Shown in pieces: positions 12,190-25,077 of a stretch of DNA of 64,000 nucleotides. The notes beneath the pieces were generated by a model. That model was not told the DNA's origin. It saw only the letters and a program-made list of their open reading frames with translations, and made no database searches. The stretch covers positions 115,273,316 through 115,337,315 of the forward strand of contig NC_089222.1 of assembly GCF_963924675.1 (NCBI RefSeq). Reading direction: 5' to 3'. Both the position numbers and the translations under genes were made by a program. The DNA is from Phocoena phocoena. Taxonomy: Eukaryota > Chordata > Mammalia > Artiodactyla > Phocoenidae. Positions within the stretch are counted from its first letter, which is position 1; every line of letters starts with the position of its first letter.

Positions 12190-12290
12190 CAGATTTGATC
12201 TGTTCTGTTAATTCATATATCCAATTTCTTAGAACACTATCTGGTACATAATGGGTATTCAATATCTATTTGCAGAATAAATAACTTTTT
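12190..12290 (+). repeat. L2 or MIR 3' tail
   Basis: AGAACACTATCTGGTACATA followed by ATGGGTATTCAATATCTATT and GCAGAATAAATAAC is the shared 3' tail of L2/MIR elements (GCACAGTGCCTGGCACATAG...CTCAATAAATATTTG). Too short to choose between them. Confidence 0.65.
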
Positions 12291-14464
12291 AAAGAATAAA
12301 TCAATGTGACAGAAGCCTAGATATCTTTTAGGAAAGTTATACTTCCATTTGGCTCAATTCATCTTCACCACAGCCCAACAGAAACCTAAGGTAGTCAGTC
12401 TACTGCACTCTATGCCTCTCTTCCAAAGATACAGATCCATGAATTGGTTTAAACAAGGATAAAGGAAATACATCACTTGACCATGTCTCTATCCAAAATG
12501 AAATTATCTAAAACACTACTTTGGGTTACTTGTACAGTATAAAGTTTAACCTGTACTACATTTAATTTCTCACCTTCCAGCCTCCTGCATTTTGTTTTTG
12601 TGTGTTTCTTTGTTTTTGTTTCCTTAATATATTCCAGGAAATTTATTTGTAGGTGGTTATGTAGGAGAAGATATGATAAATGTAAATGTAAATGTAAATG
12701 TAAAGAAGAATCCTTTATTCACACTCTCCCCAGAGGAAAGGGCAAAAGAGATATAACAATAACCAATATATGATTGTATAGAAGGGCTACATACCTGATA
12801 TTATAAAATACCATATTTTCTTATAGACTTCTCATTCGTAGGCTAAAATATTGCCTTCCTCATCAAACTTACCTGACAGTATATTTGTTGTTTGATGAGT
12901 AAATGACAATAATTTTTTATTTCCCAAATATACAAATGAGTATTGCTATAGGATCTATATTCACTAGCCTCTAAAAATTTTACATAATTAAAATGACAAA
13001 AGAAGAAATTTGCTGAAAAGAACTGGGAACAAAGCAAATGTATTCGGTCATACTTATCTAGTTACTTAGTCTACATAGTGAAAAATGAAAGAAACTAACA
13101 AAGACTAAAAAGATAAGAAAATTGTGTATTTATTTCTTAATCTAATAGTGGACCACCAACTGCATGTGTAGAAGTTCATTGTGTATTATTCAATGTTTGG
13201 GAATTATTGACACTACTCATATTCTGTTTGTAGCACTGTTTGATTTGTTTTGCATCTATATATTCAAATTCATCTAGAACAAAAATAAAAGCAAAACATA
13301 TTTTGCCCGATGTTTGGAAAAACAATTGGTAACTATTTGCCTAAATTCAGCTTCTTATTTTAAAATTTGTAATTAAGAATGTAACGTTTAATGTTTAAAA
13401 TCATTTCAAAATAACTGTTTGAAGAAACAATGTCTTTTTATTTCTTTAAAAAGTGTGCATACACATATATTTAGTTTTTAGATGTTATGAGGGAACCTTT
13501 ACCGTATCTGGAAGCCATATGCGAAAAATGTTCAATTATTATCAATTTATCTCTGCATAAGTCATCACAAATGATAGTTCATGTCATAATTCATCTAAGT
13601 GTTCCTTCCCTTGGAACACTGCTTTCCACAGATAGTAACAGGACCTGGAAAAAAATAAAATAGCAATATTATACACATTTTCTATTTCTGCATTTTTCCA
13701 TTTCTGGAAATGGTCATAGGATAATTTTATGACAGATTAATATCATCTATGATCCTAAATCTCTAAGAATAAAAGTGTTAGATTCTTTTGGTAAAGTTGC
13801 CATAAGGACCAAATTTATTTTTTAACCAGTTCCTTGGAGTATCAAATCATTTTTAGTTTGACGGCATATGTATCACATCTCCAACCATTCTGTCCCCATT
13901 CTAGTTCTTTTCATCCTTCAATTGTGAGGATGAGAAAACCTGGATGCATATGGATATGGTTGATTTGAAAACTACTTTTTAAACATTTGGAAGTTTTTCA
14001 AAACCAAAAACATGTTTGCCAAGTGATCTTTTTCCCCTACATTTTAAATCCATGTGTAACTTAAAAGAAATTTAGTCCATATGCTAGTTCAGATTCATTT
14101 ATATTAAAATCATGAAAATTATGTTTAATAGCTATTTGACACACAAGAAGCTTTTAAATTAAGTTTCTCTAAATTTTATATCTTTCAAAACACACTTTGC
14201 TGTCTGTCCACTCTCAGCACTCCTCACTACTCTCCCAGAAAAGATCAGATTTAATTCAGGACCTATAAATTAGATGCTTTCAATCTACCAATGATGATTA
14301 AGTAATAAAGAAAAATGCATTCATTATTTTCCCTTTCTCTATAGTATTTTGTTTCAATACCTCCATGAAAGTTCAGAATGGTTTGATTTTTTTCAGGATC
14401 AATAATCTGAGGGATAAAGTCAATTTTTCCATTTGTGATTTTATACTTCCTTTACAGTACATGA
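12291..14464. other. unassigned AT-rich sequence
   Basis: I see no exon and no transposon I can name. A TGTAAA hexamer tract of four to five units is at 12678-12704. Small frames up to 64 codons are consistent with chance. Confidence 0.4.
12678..12704. repeat. (AAATGT)n short tandem repeat
   Basis: Four consecutive AAATGT units plus a partial one, perfect. Confidence 0.9.
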
Positions 14465-14720
14465 AACACATGTACTTTTTGATGTTTAATTACAAGTAAT
14501 ACATGAGCCTTGTATCAGCACAAATAATGCAAAATTATATAAAGAGAAAAATAATCTCTTTTTCCTCATCTTCTTCCTCCTCCAATCCCACCTACACTAA
14601 GGTAATCAACGTGAATGGTTCTGTGTCTATCCCTCCACACCTTTAATAGCTGGATTTATGTAGTATAATTCTTTTTCAGGTACAACTACACATGAATAAA
14701 ACTATGTGTGATTTAGAACC
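14465..14720. repeat. old LINE 3' fragment (L1M-like)
   Basis: TAATTACAAGTAATACATGA, GCAAAATTATATAAAGAGAA, CCTCCAATCCCACCTACACT, AAGGTAATCAACGTGAATGG and CCCTCCACACCTTTAATAGC follow a common old L1M 3' UTR pattern (AAAAGTAATACATG...AGGTAACCACTGTTAACAG...ATCCTTCCAGACC). Diverged; limits approximate. Confidence 0.5.
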
Positions 14721-16534
14721 CAGGATTGATATTTTTAAGGAGTGAGGGAAGGGGAAGGGAAAATGAGAAGTTAAGAGTGGAATGCAGCGTAGAAAGAAGT
14801 CTTCTTTCTATGTGACATCTGAAGTCCTGACCACCTAACTAACCACATACTCACCTGAAATAATGAACAGATAAGCACTCTGAAAATTATACAACATGAA
14901 TGAAAAGTGCTTGTGAGCGTATTACTATTATATCATTTAATCTTTTGTTTTCCCAAGGATGTATAAATCAAAGTTGGTCATATCCATTAACAAAATATTC
15001 ATGAATTCACAAATTAAATAAAATTCTGACAATTTTTAGTACCTTTACATATAATAATTTGGTCCATGTGGTGCTCACTGCTCCTGAATTTCCTTCTAAC
15101 ATTGAATAATAACTCATACTGGTTTTCAATAATAGTAGTAATTCAACATTCTGTATCCAAGGTTTGTGGACATTGATTGAATATGCAGTATTCCGAGAAG
15201 TTGGTGGAAGAGATTTGTGCTAATATGTGAAAGACAGTATTCTGAGGAAGGACAGAAAAAGACATACATATAAAGAAAGGATGGGTTCCATACTATAATT
15301 TAATTTGAGCACCCTCATTCCTGTTTACAAAAAAAAATCTACTTTATCAAAAAAATTAACTTATATGAAGTCAATTTAACAGGTTAGAAAAATTCAGATT
15401 TGCAATTACAAATGATTTTTTTAACTACAGAAATTTTAATAATATAGACTTTTCTTTTATAACCATAAATGTATAGTTGTAAAATCTAAATATGAATAAG
15501 CCCCTGCAATGTTTGATTAACATTACATTAGATATTGCTTAAAAGCAATGGCCTTCCTTTTGCTTTTACCCCAGTAACATTATCATTAGCACAGTGTTTC
15601 ATGCACACTTATTGTTTCTATCACCCATTGTTATGATTGACAAAGCACAAGCCATGCTCAAACAGTCATCTACACGCACAGAGCTGCAGTTATCCTAGGG
15701 TGGACTGCATATTGGGTTTCTTAATTTATAAATCTTTATTTCCAATGCACAATTTGTAAAGTTTTGCTGTTGGAAAAATGTCTGAATGGCTATCATATCC
15801 CTGTCTGATTCCTTCTCCCCAACGTGCACACCAATTCTTTGGTTCATTGTTACAACTGTAGCTGTTCCTTAATTTTTGACTGAAACTAATCCACATTTGC
15901 ATCCTTCAGTCTGATACCATTGTCCAAAGTCTACCCTCCAAAACTCTTGTTGTGGTTTCTTTTTATTTCCTTTTTCTTCTTACATTTCCTCAAAGAATTA
16001 TAGTTTTTCAAAATAGCAAATCTTTTGTCTGAGTCTTTATGATGCAAGTATGGGACAGTAGGAACTTTAAAGGCTTTAATTTATGTTAAATTTTGGGAAT
16101 GCCTGGAACACATTTTCATCCATGCACAATGCAAAGTAGTCACCAACACAAACTGTTTAATGGGAAAAAAAAGAATTCTTTCTATATTTTATCAGAATTT
16201 TAAGTTTTATTCCACAACAATCCCCAGATGTTTTGGAAATGGTAATACTTCGAAAATCAAAACATCACTATTATTTTACTACACCTGAATTCAGCCACAA
16301 TTATAGGCAAACCAGATAGAATAGGATTTTCTCTTTCTATTTAGTTTTCACTGCTGGATACCTGATGTGCTGTTTGGTAGATCAGGTATCTGCACTGGAG
16401 AACTATACCTGAAAATGAGGTAATTATTGGTTGTGTGAACATACCCATCAGCCTGAAGCAACAGTAACATTCTGTCATTCTGAACATGCTTAGGCTACTT
16501 CCTCCCCAGCCTTCAAATTTAGTAATAATAGTGA
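14721..16534. other. unassigned AT-rich sequence
   Basis: No gene, repeat or tandem structure recognised. Confidence 0.4.
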
Positions 16535-16775
16535 AAAATAGCCAACATTTATTGAGTACATTTGTTGAGAACTTCCTATGTTCCAGATGTTGTATTAAAA
16601 ACTTTATCTGCAACAATTAATTGAATGCTCACCACCACTCTCTGGGAGGTGTTATTGTTATGCTCACATTTATGTAAAGGGACTAAGACTTGGAGAGGCA
16701 AAGTAACTTGAGTATGTTCACATAGCTAATGCATTTAGGAAAACATGATGGTCTAAAACTGTGAATTTCAAAGTT
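16535..16775 (-). repeat. MIR SINE, near full length, antisense
   Basis: In plus orientation the reversed MIR blocks are in order: AGCCAACATTTATTGAGTAC, CTTCCTATGTTCCAGATGTT, TGGGAGGTGTTATTGTTATG, CACATTTATGTAAAGGGACT, GACTTGGAGAGGCAAAGTAA and CACATAGCTAATGCATTTAG. One of the longest MIR copies in the window. Confidence 0.85.
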
Positions 16776-17123
16776 ACAGCTGAGACAGAAGGGTCCTTCC
16801 TTCCCCGCAAGACCCCTTGCCCACCACACACACCACCACCTATTTTTTATTTGCAGGTTGTCATCCTGGAGATTATAACACAAATTTTTTTGGTATCAGA
16901 ATGGTTTCATGACATTCAGTAAAAACTAAGAAAATCTGTTTGAATGAAGTTTGAACTTTAGTCAGTCTATCAATATTGGTTCCTTTGCTGTGACAAAGGT
17001 ACACTATGAATGTCAGAAGTTAACAGGAGAGGAAACTGGGTGTGGGGTGTATTGGAATTCTCTGTGTCATACTCACAACTTTTCTGTAAATCTAAAACAA
17101 TTCTAAAATAAAAACGTATCAGA

Positions 17124-17374
17124 GGGGCTTCCCAGGTGGTGCAGTGGTTAAGAGTCTGCCTGCCAATGCAGGGGACTAAGCCCGTGTGCCACAGCTACTG
17201 AGCCCACGTGCCACAACTACTGAAGCCCGTGCTCCACAGGAGAGAAGCCACCACAATGAGAAGCCTGTGCACGGCAACGAAGAGGAGCCCCTACTCGCCG
17301 CAACTAGAGAAAACCCACACGCAGCAATGGAGACCCAGGGCAGCCAAAAATAAATAAAATTTTAAAAAATAATT
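17124..17374 (+). mobile_element. CHR-type tRNA-derived SINE, long form
   Basis: The copy begins GGGGCTTCCCAGGTGGTGCA (A-box region), has the CCTGCCAATGCAGGGGAC hairpin-like block, a repeated CACGTGCCACAACTACTGAA body and an A-rich tail with AAATAAAT. The flanks AAAACGTATCAGA (17111-17123) and AAAATGTATCAGA (17375-17387) match at 12 of 13 positions and mark the target-site duplication. It is transcribed from an internal pol III promoter and moved by L1 machinery. The body differs from the short copies at 40967 and 52426 and belongs to a second, older size class shared with 39735 and 46030. Confidence 0.93.
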
Positions 17375-17387
17375 AAAATGTATCAGA

Positions 17388-18711
17388 TACAGTGACTTCA
17401 TATGCATACCCAATCAGTGTTTAAAACAATCCATCCTACTACCAACAGTCATTTCCCATTACAATTTTATTATGTTCTTGTTTAAAGAGGGACATAATAA
17501 TAATAATAATCTCTCCAGAAACAAACCAAAAAAAGAAAGCTGGTTTCATTAAATCCATTCTTCTTAATGTCAGAAGCCCTTATCCTTCTCTCAAAATCCA
17601 TGATATTGCATGGATCATGGATAAATATGAAAGCAAATTACAGTAGTCAAAGGAAAATTGTTTACAAAAATGTTATTAATGAAACAATCCTTCTACACAG
17701 ATGTGAACATATTTTAATAATCTTGGATATGGCAGGAAGAGTTGTAATGTAAAAAGAGATTTACATATACAAAAGCTGAGGGAAAAAGTTTCAACTTCCA
17801 GCATTAAGGTCTTAGTTCATAAATCTGAAGGGAAATAGGTAGAAAATAAAGGCATTAGAAGAAGATATGAAAAAATGTAAAAAAAATAAATTGTCTCTTT
17901 CATGAATCTCTGTGAGTATATGGTGACACACAAGCTACAGAAAACCAGTTTACTGTTTGAAGGATGAATGTGAGTTCGGAAGTATCAACATGGAATTTTC
18001 ACGTCAATAGAAAATAAACTCATGTTATTTATGCAATAATTTATAGTATCCTGGTTGAATTAAAAGGGATTCTAGAACATACCTTTCCCTATGAAACACA
18101 TCTTGCTGCTTTAAAACTGCAAGGTGTTTTGAGAACAGATTAGGAAGATTATAAAATACATACTAATAAATCAAAAACACTTATCCTAAAATCAAATTAA
18201 AACCTATTTTTTGCAGAGTTTATTTAAAAGTATTTTGTTTATTTGCTTAAATGGTTTGTGGCCAACTAAAATTTAAATCATATTAATCTTAAAATATGCT
18301 TTAGATGTAAACTAAATCTAATGCCTACAAAGTTCTTATTTTCCTATTTAATTTAATAGAAATTCCAAAAGACCACTTTCTTTTCAGAGAGAAACTTGTT
18401 GAAATAATTACCTATTGAGGACTAGAAATCCCAAGGAGTCAGCTATGGATACAGAGCTTTCAAATTTCTAGGTCACTGCATGGAATCTGAAACCAAACCC
18501 ACAGGGACTAAAAGGCATTATCAGGAAACGCTGTCAAATGACCTTTATCATATGGTCTCGGTGAGAGACAGTTGTCTACTGTTGTTGACCATCTGGATTA
18601 AGAAGCAAGAACATAAAAGGATATGATTGCCCCTAAAAATGATCTCCAGAGATTTGGTTTAGGCAAAACATTGACGGTAGACAAATTCATGCACAATGAC
18701 TTAACATAATC
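17388..18711. other. unassigned AT-rich sequence
   Basis: A short AATAATAATAAT run is near 17495. No gene or larger repeat recognised. Confidence 0.4.
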
Positions 18712-18752
18712 CCTCTCTCTCTCTCTCTCTCTCCCTCTCTCCCCCCACCCCC
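18712..18752. repeat. (CT)n microsatellite with C-rich end
   Basis: About 13 CT units interrupted once, then CCCCCCACCCCC. The minus-strand frame rich in Arg-Glu repeats over it is a by-product. Confidence 0.95.
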
Positions 18753-18820
18753 GGACAACACACACACTCTGCATAAGCTTCATCAAAAGGTATTTATTGA
18801 GAAGATGCTTCAGGGAAATG

Positions 18821-18886
18821 GGGAATTACCCCTATGATTTGGAAAGGAAAAATGGGAATTACCTCTATGATTTGGAAAGGAAAAGA
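18821..18886. repeat. 33-bp tandem duplication
   Basis: Two adjacent 33-bp copies (18821-18853 and 18854-18886), each starting GGGAATTACC and including ATGATTTGGAAAGGAAAA. They differ at three positions. A local slippage or repair duplication in otherwise unique sequence. Confidence 0.97.
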
Positions 18887-20231
18887 CTAAATTTTCTCAA
18901 GGGGAATTAAGATTTGGATCCATAGAAAAAGATGATATATTAAAGACTTACATATGAAAAAAGAAAAATTGTGCATGTATTAATTACACAGGTTTTAAAA
19001 TTATGAAGACAAGTGCAAAACTTACTACAAAATAATTTCAAATTGCACAAGTTCATAAGTTGATTTTCCTCTGGTTTAGGAAATTTCGAATCAAGTTCTG
19101 TCTTTCAAAGCTTTGGTGAGTAGAGAACAAGGTTATATAATGTGGGATTGGAGAAAGTGGGTAGAACACTAATCCAAGTGCAAAATTAAGGATGAAATTG
19201 AATCAAATACATTTAATTTATTACCATCAAAATTGTTTTCATAATCAGAATTGAAATTGAATCTTTATGCTTATTATTGAGTACAAATATCGATGAAGTT
19301 CATATAGTAACATTGGGGAGTAGAGTAATGGTTACAACTCTCCCCATCACCAAGAGAAAGCAAATTCAATGCACAGTCTCTGTTACTTATTTTGGCCACA
19401 ATCAGTATAGAGACTTGTGTCTGGTATTCAAATCATCTTTCTACGTAGCATACTAATTTTAGCTAAGCTCCTTCTTTGAAAAATGTACTTAAAAAAAATT
19501 AGAGCTGCTATACAAAGACTTGAGAGTGGGATGGGGAAAGAGAATCTGTGGTTGATGAAATGCAAATGAGGCTTGGCTCAGGCAGCTGGCTGCTTTGGAT
19601 GACATGGGTGATAAATGGTTCTTAAAACATGAGCAGGCATCAGGCACCCGATTCAGTGTCAAACTGGCAAAAACAGTAGTATTACTAGGTGCTTCCTTTA
19701 ATTAATGCAACACTACTGCATTAGTCCGGACACTGCCGATAAACGGGAAAAAAGTGATATCGAAGGTAATATCAGAAATCTTTCAACCTTGAAGCTGGGA
19801 TGTCTTGGCCAAAAGCCACAGTATTGTAAGAGGTTTAATTGTATTTGTAATGTACCAGAGCACCATGACAAAAATGGGGAGATAGTGTAGTCAGGACCAG
19901 GAAAGGCTGTGATAAATGAGGGAATGAGTGATTACGCAGCCAGGAGGACTGTGAAAACAGACAAAGGACAGGCAAATGGAAAGGGGAAATTTAGCCACCA
20001 CTGTAATTTGAAAGAGCTCAGAGGAACTTCGAAGTACACAAAAGGGCAGTATTTTGTCCTTCAGGATTTGTCAGGGCTAAAGGATGCACATAATACGTAA
20101 ATAATTCAGTGTGCCCCCAAATATGGTCAGACAGCATATACCTTGTAATAATGTATACACTTTAACCTATATCCAAATGGAAATGTGTATGTTATTGGGA
20201 CAGTGTCTGAGAAATAGCTTTAAAATATATA
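18887..20231. other. unassigned sequence with small open frames
   Basis: Frames of 61 and 63 codons on the plus strand at 19705-19890 and 19909-20100 have no known motif and no sign of coding selection that I can judge. No repeat recognised. Confidence 0.35.
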
Positions 20232-20250
20232 CACTCACACACACACACAC
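20232..20250. repeat. (CA)n short microsatellite
   Basis: Eight to nine CA units. Confidence 0.9.
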
Positions 20251-20655
20251 AAGATATTTTAAAGAAAATATATCTGGACCTCACTAGCTTTTAAGAGTGT
20301 CACCTAGCTCTTGGCTCAAATTTCCACCTAGAAAACAAATAAAATTTTTCAGATGGCACCAATATTGTAAATATGCTGCATCAAAGAAAGATTTCTTTTA
20401 AAGCAGATAAACCAGTAAATAATTTTCTGCAACAAGCAAATGACACAGAATTGGCCTCAAATCTCACAGTGGATGCCAGTGAGAATTCCCTGAAATCACA
20501 TCTCCTTTCCCATTTTGTTAACTACAATGACTACAACCTCACCTACAAACTACAAACTGCCACACCTACAAACTGCCCTTTCTAGACAATCTCAACTGTA
20601 CTTTTCTACTCTGATCCTATATCTTCCAGCCATGACCTCCTGTAGCATTTTAGAG
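20251..20655. other. unassigned sequence
   Basis: Contains a local repeat of CTACAAACT around 20540-20575. No gene supported. Confidence 0.4.
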
Positions 20656-20876
20656 CAAGAGTAAGCAAACTTTTCCTGAATCAGGTGAGATCATAAATAT
20701 TTTCATGTTTGCAGGCTCTAATGTCTGTCTCAACTACTCAGCTCTGCCATTGTAGAGCAAAAGCAACAACAGAAAGTATATAATGAATGAAGGTCCATGT
20801 TCTAATAAAACTTTACTTATAAAATCAAGCAGTGAGCTAGTTTAGACCATGGACTATAATTTGCCAATCCCTGATG
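20656..20876. mobile_element. non-autonomous hAT-like element, copy 2 of 3
   Basis: Opposite orientation to the copy at 7174. It opens GAGTAAGCAAACTTTTCCTG, contains CAACTACTCAGCTCTGCCAT, TTGTAGAGCAAAAGCAACAA and TAATAAAACTTTACTTATAA, and ends CATGGACTATAATTTGCCAA. No coding capacity. Confidence 0.7.
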
Positions 20877-21167
20877 GAACATCCCAACTCCCCATGCTTC
20901 CCTGAAGTACAGATGTGAGTTTGGCCAATAATGATACCTCTCTGAGCACTGCTTACAAAGAGAGCAAAAGAGCCGGTCAGGAATACCTCCTCTTGATACG
21001 TGTCCACTCAGGAGTGTACTGCAAAGTCACTACATTATATTTTGGATAGTAACTTTCCTTCCTTTTTGTTCTCATCTTTTGCCCTAGAGTAAAAGCGGTC
21101 ACCAAACCAAACTGTTTCAGATGGAAAAATTAACGTGTCCCCTAAACCCAGTCCTTCCTGCCTCTTT
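20877..21167. other. unassigned sequence
   Basis: No feature recognised before the T-run of the following L1. Confidence 0.4.
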
Positions 21168-24100
21168 TTTTTTTTTAATCTTTATTCAGGTATAATTGAC
21201 AAATAAAATTGTAAGATATTTAAAGTGTGCACTATGATGATTTGTTATAAGTATACATTGTGAAAGGATTCCCACCAACTTAATTAACATATGCCTCACC
21301 TCACATATTTACCTTTTTTGTTGATGGTGGTGGTGAGAACACTTAAGTTCTATTCTCTTAGCAAATTTCTACTATACAATGCAGTATTATCAACGATAGT
21401 CACCATGTTGTACATTAGGTACTCAGAATTTATTCATCTTATAACTGAAAGTATGTACCTTTTTACCAGCCTTTCCTTATTTTCCCTACCCGCAAGCCCC
21501 ATGGCAACCACTATTCAACTCTCTGCTTACATGAGTTCAACTTTTCTTTCTTTTTGTATTCCACATATAAGTGATACCATGCAGTATTTTTCTTTTTGTG
21601 TCTGGCTTATTTCATTTGGCATAATGTCCTCCAGGTTCATCCATGTGTTGCAAATGTCAGGTTTTGCTTCTTTTGTAAGGTTCAATAACTTCTTTATTAA
21701 TTCATCCATCAATGGACACTTAGGTTGTTTCAATGTCTTGGCTATTGTAAATAATGCTGCTATGAACATGGGGCTGCAGATATTTTTTTCAAGTTAGTGA
21801 TTTTGTGGATTTTTTTGGGAAATATAGCCAGAAGTGGAATTGCTGGATCATATGGGTAGTTGTATTTTTAATTTCTTGAAGAATCTGCATACTGTTTTCC
21901 ATGGTGGCTGCACCACTTTACATTCCCATCAACAGTGTACAAAGGTTCCCTGTCTCCACATACTTGCTAGCATTTGTTATCTCTTGTCTTTTGGATAATA
22001 ACCATCCTAACAGGCATGAGCTGATATCTCATTTTGGTTTTGATATTTGTTTCCCTAGTTATTGGGGATGTTGAGCAACTTTTCATGTACATGTTGGCCA
22101 CTAGTATGTCTTTTTTGAAAAAGTGTCTAGTCGGGCCCATTTTTCAATTGGTTATTTGTTTTTTGCTGTTGAGTTGTATGAGTTCCTTGTATATTTTGTA
22201 TATTAACTGCTTATCAGATATGTGGTTTGAAAATATTTTCTCCCATTCCATAGGTTGCTTTTTCGTTTTGATGAAGGTTTCCTTTGCTGTACAGAAACTT
22301 TTAGTTTGATGTAATCCAGCTTGCTTATTGATTGCTTTTGTTTTCTTTGCTTTTGATGTCAAATGCAAAAAATAATTACCAAGACTAATGTCAAAGAGCT
22401 TACTCCTATGTTTTCTTCTATGAGTTCTATGGTTTCAGGTCTTACATTCCAAGTCTTTAATTTTGAGTTGATTTCTGTGTATAGTTTAAGAGGGATCCAG
22501 TTTCATTCTTTTACATGTGGCTATCCAGTTTCCCAACACCACTTATTGAAGAGACTAACCTTTCCCCATTGTATATTCTTGACTTTGTCATAAATTAATT
22601 GACCATATATGCATGGGTTTATTTCTAGACTCTCTTTTCTGTTCCATCAATCTATGTGTCTGTTGTTTTATCAATACCATACCATACTATTTGGATTGCT
22701 ATAGCTTGTAATATAGTTTGAAATCAGAAATTGTGATGCTTCCAGCTTTCTCTTTTTCAAGATTGCTTTGGCTATTTGGGGGTCTTTTGTGGTTCCATAC
22801 AAATTTTAGGATATTTTTGTCTATTTCTGTAAAAAATATCATTGGAATTTTTTTAGGGATTGCATTAAAATCTTCAGATCACTTAGGGTTGTATGGACAT
22901 TTTAACAATATTAATTTTTCCATTCCATTAACATGGAATATCTTTACATTTATTTATGTCTTTTTCAATTTCTTTCATCAATGTCTTATAGACTTCAATG
23001 TATAAATCTTTCACCTCCTTGGTTAAATTTATTCCTAGGTATTTTATTCTTTTTGATGTCATTGTACATGGGGTTGTTCTCTTAATTTCTCTTTCTGTTT
23101 GTTCATTATTAATACATAGTAATGCAACTGATTTTGTATCCTATAATTTTACTGAATTTACTTACTGGTTCTAACAGTTTTTTGATGGAGTCTTTAGGGT
23201 TGTCTATATATAATGTTATCTGCAAATACAGGGTTTCTTTTTGTTTGTTTTGTTTTCTGGGTTTTTTGTTTGTTTGTTTTTACTTCTTCCACTCTGATTT
23301 GGATGTCTTTTGTTTCTTTTTCTTTCCTGATTGCTCTGGCTAGGACTTTCAGTACTATGTTGAATAGAAATGGCAAGAGTGAGTATGCTTGTCTTGTTCC
23401 TGATATTAGAGTAAGAGCACTTAGCTTTTCACTATTAAGTATGGTATGAGCAGTAGGTATGTTATATATGGTCTTTAGGACCATACACCTATAGTTGGGT
23501 GGTGTTTTTTTTTTTTAATCCTTTCAGCCACTCTGTGTCTTTTAACTGAAGAATTGTTTTCCATTTACATTTAAAATAATTGTTGATAGGTTTGGATTTA
23601 CTATTGCCATTTTGTTAATTGCTTTCTAACTGTTTTGTAAGTCCCTGCCTCTTTCTTCTTCTCTTGCTCTTTTCCTTTGTGATTTGATAATTTTCTGTAG
23701 TGGGATGCTTTTTTTTAGGGTATTTTGAATATAACTACATGTTTACCTTTACCAGTGAGTTTTATACTTTTACGTGTTTTCATGTTACTAATTACCAGCC
23801 TTTCATTTCAGCTTCTGAAATATCTGCTGGGGACTTATCAGAACTGCCTCTTAGTTTACTATAGTCCTGTGAGTCTTGTGGACACAACTCTCTTCAGCTT
23901 CTAGAGCTAGGTGTTTTCAGGGCCCATCTCTTGGGTGAAAGTCTAAAAATGTGATGTGCTAGACACACAGTCCAAACCCTTTACTTTTCAGGGGGAATCT
24001 GGGTGTTGGACATTCCCTCCTGATTGTATGGCACTGTGCCAGGAGTGGGGTTTATGGTGAGAGTATGTCTCAGCCTTTTGTATTCATTTCAGAGTGGGTA

Positions 24101-24245
24101 TTTTCTCATTCCCCTGATGTGTAGGAGCCACTCAGCTAGCTTGTGGATTTCTTCCAGAGGAAACTTCCATGTGTACACACAGTGTGTCCACAGAAAAGGA
24201 AAGTTCAGGAGACTCCTAGGTCACTATCTTGGTCCCTTTCCTCCT
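21168..24245 (-). mobile_element. old L1, antisense, spans 3' to 5' end with internal deletions
   Basis: From left to right the plus strand gives a T-run and reversed 3' UTR (21168-21290), the reversed ORF2 C-terminal region, the reversed reverse-transcriptase region (about 22600-23490), then at about 23500 a jump to the reversed ORF2 N-terminus and ORF1/ORF2 junction (to about 23830), and finally a 5'-UTR-like segment ending CACTATCTTGGTCC near 24235. Most of ORF1 and the middle of ORF2 are missing. Short minus-strand frames keep recognisable ORF2 pieces such as FTIAKTLKQPKCPLMDELIK (21527-21769). The plus-strand 168-codon frame at 21291 is antisense. Flanks near 21155 and 24235 resemble each other weakly, so the duplication is uncertain. 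Confidence 0.8.
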
Positions 24246-24380
24246 GCTTCTTAACCTTAGTGTTAAACTTTCCTTACCCAAGGATAGTAAAGATACTTCA
24301 ACACTTCTATAAGTTTCTATCAGGCATTGTGTTTCATTTCATTATCTGCAATATGCTACGGAAAGGGCATACAATTTTGT

Positions 24381-24835
24381 ATATGTTATCTATTGCAGCA
24401 TAACAAACCACCCCTCCACTGCAAACAAAAATTGTTTATCCTTTCAGCTCACACATCTGTAAACACCTCAGACGCAGTTGGTCTAGGCTAAACTTAGCTG
24501 GGTTGACTGGATTTATCCATGTGCAATTTGCTAGTCTAGGAGAGTTCTTCTCTTTACTGCTTACCTTGGGTAGCTTAACTAGAGAGGCTCTGCTCTTCAT
24601 GTCTTTCATCTCCTTCCTGGAACCAGGAGATTGACTGAGAATATTCTTCTCATGACAAGGATAGAGGCACAAAAGATCAAGTCCCATTGTGTAAACTCAA
24701 TTCAAGCCTTTGCTTGTATCATGCCTGCTGAAATTCCATTGGTCAAATCAAGTCCCATGGATAAATTCAGTTCACCAAACAATAGTAGGAGACACCATAA
24801 AAAGGATGGATTTAGGGAGATATGAAGATGTTAAG
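24381..24835 (-). mobile_element. MaLR-type LTR (MLT1-like), antisense
   Basis: It starts TGTTATCTATTGCAGCATAA followed by CAAACCACCCC, the reverse of the MLT1 3' end (GCAGCAATAGATAAC), then CTTTCAGCTCACACATCTGT and TGGTCTAGGCTAAAC. The block TGAAATTCCATTGGTCAAAT near 24730 has a counterpart at 6140 in the copy at 5693. Solitary and old. Confidence 0.5.
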
Positions 24836-24894
24836 TCAAATATGCAATCTACCAAAGACTAGGAACTAGGCAAAGTTGGGTGTAACTAACAGCC

Positions 24895-25030
24895 CAGCCA
24901 AATTCCAGCTATGTGATGTTGAGCTCAGTTTTTTCAACTGTAAAAGCAGGGAAGGTTATGCTTAACAAAGAAGATCATTTGTGTGATTGTGAGAAATAAA
25001 TGAGATAATGTAATGTGAAGGGTCAACAGT
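24895..25030 (+). repeat. MIR fragment
   Basis: CCAGCTATGTGATGTTGAGC, TTTTTTCAACTGTAAAAGCA and GAGAAATAAATGAGATAATG follow the 3' half of a sense MIR. Confidence 0.65.
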
Positions 25031-25077
25031 ATAGTGAAAATTAAAGATATCGAAATGCATAAGCAAATATAATTTAT

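Noticed and set aside
21291..21797. 168-codon hydrophobic plus-strand frame resembling a membrane protein
   Set aside because: It is antisense to the 3' part of an old L1; the minus strand carries the true ORF2 remnants.
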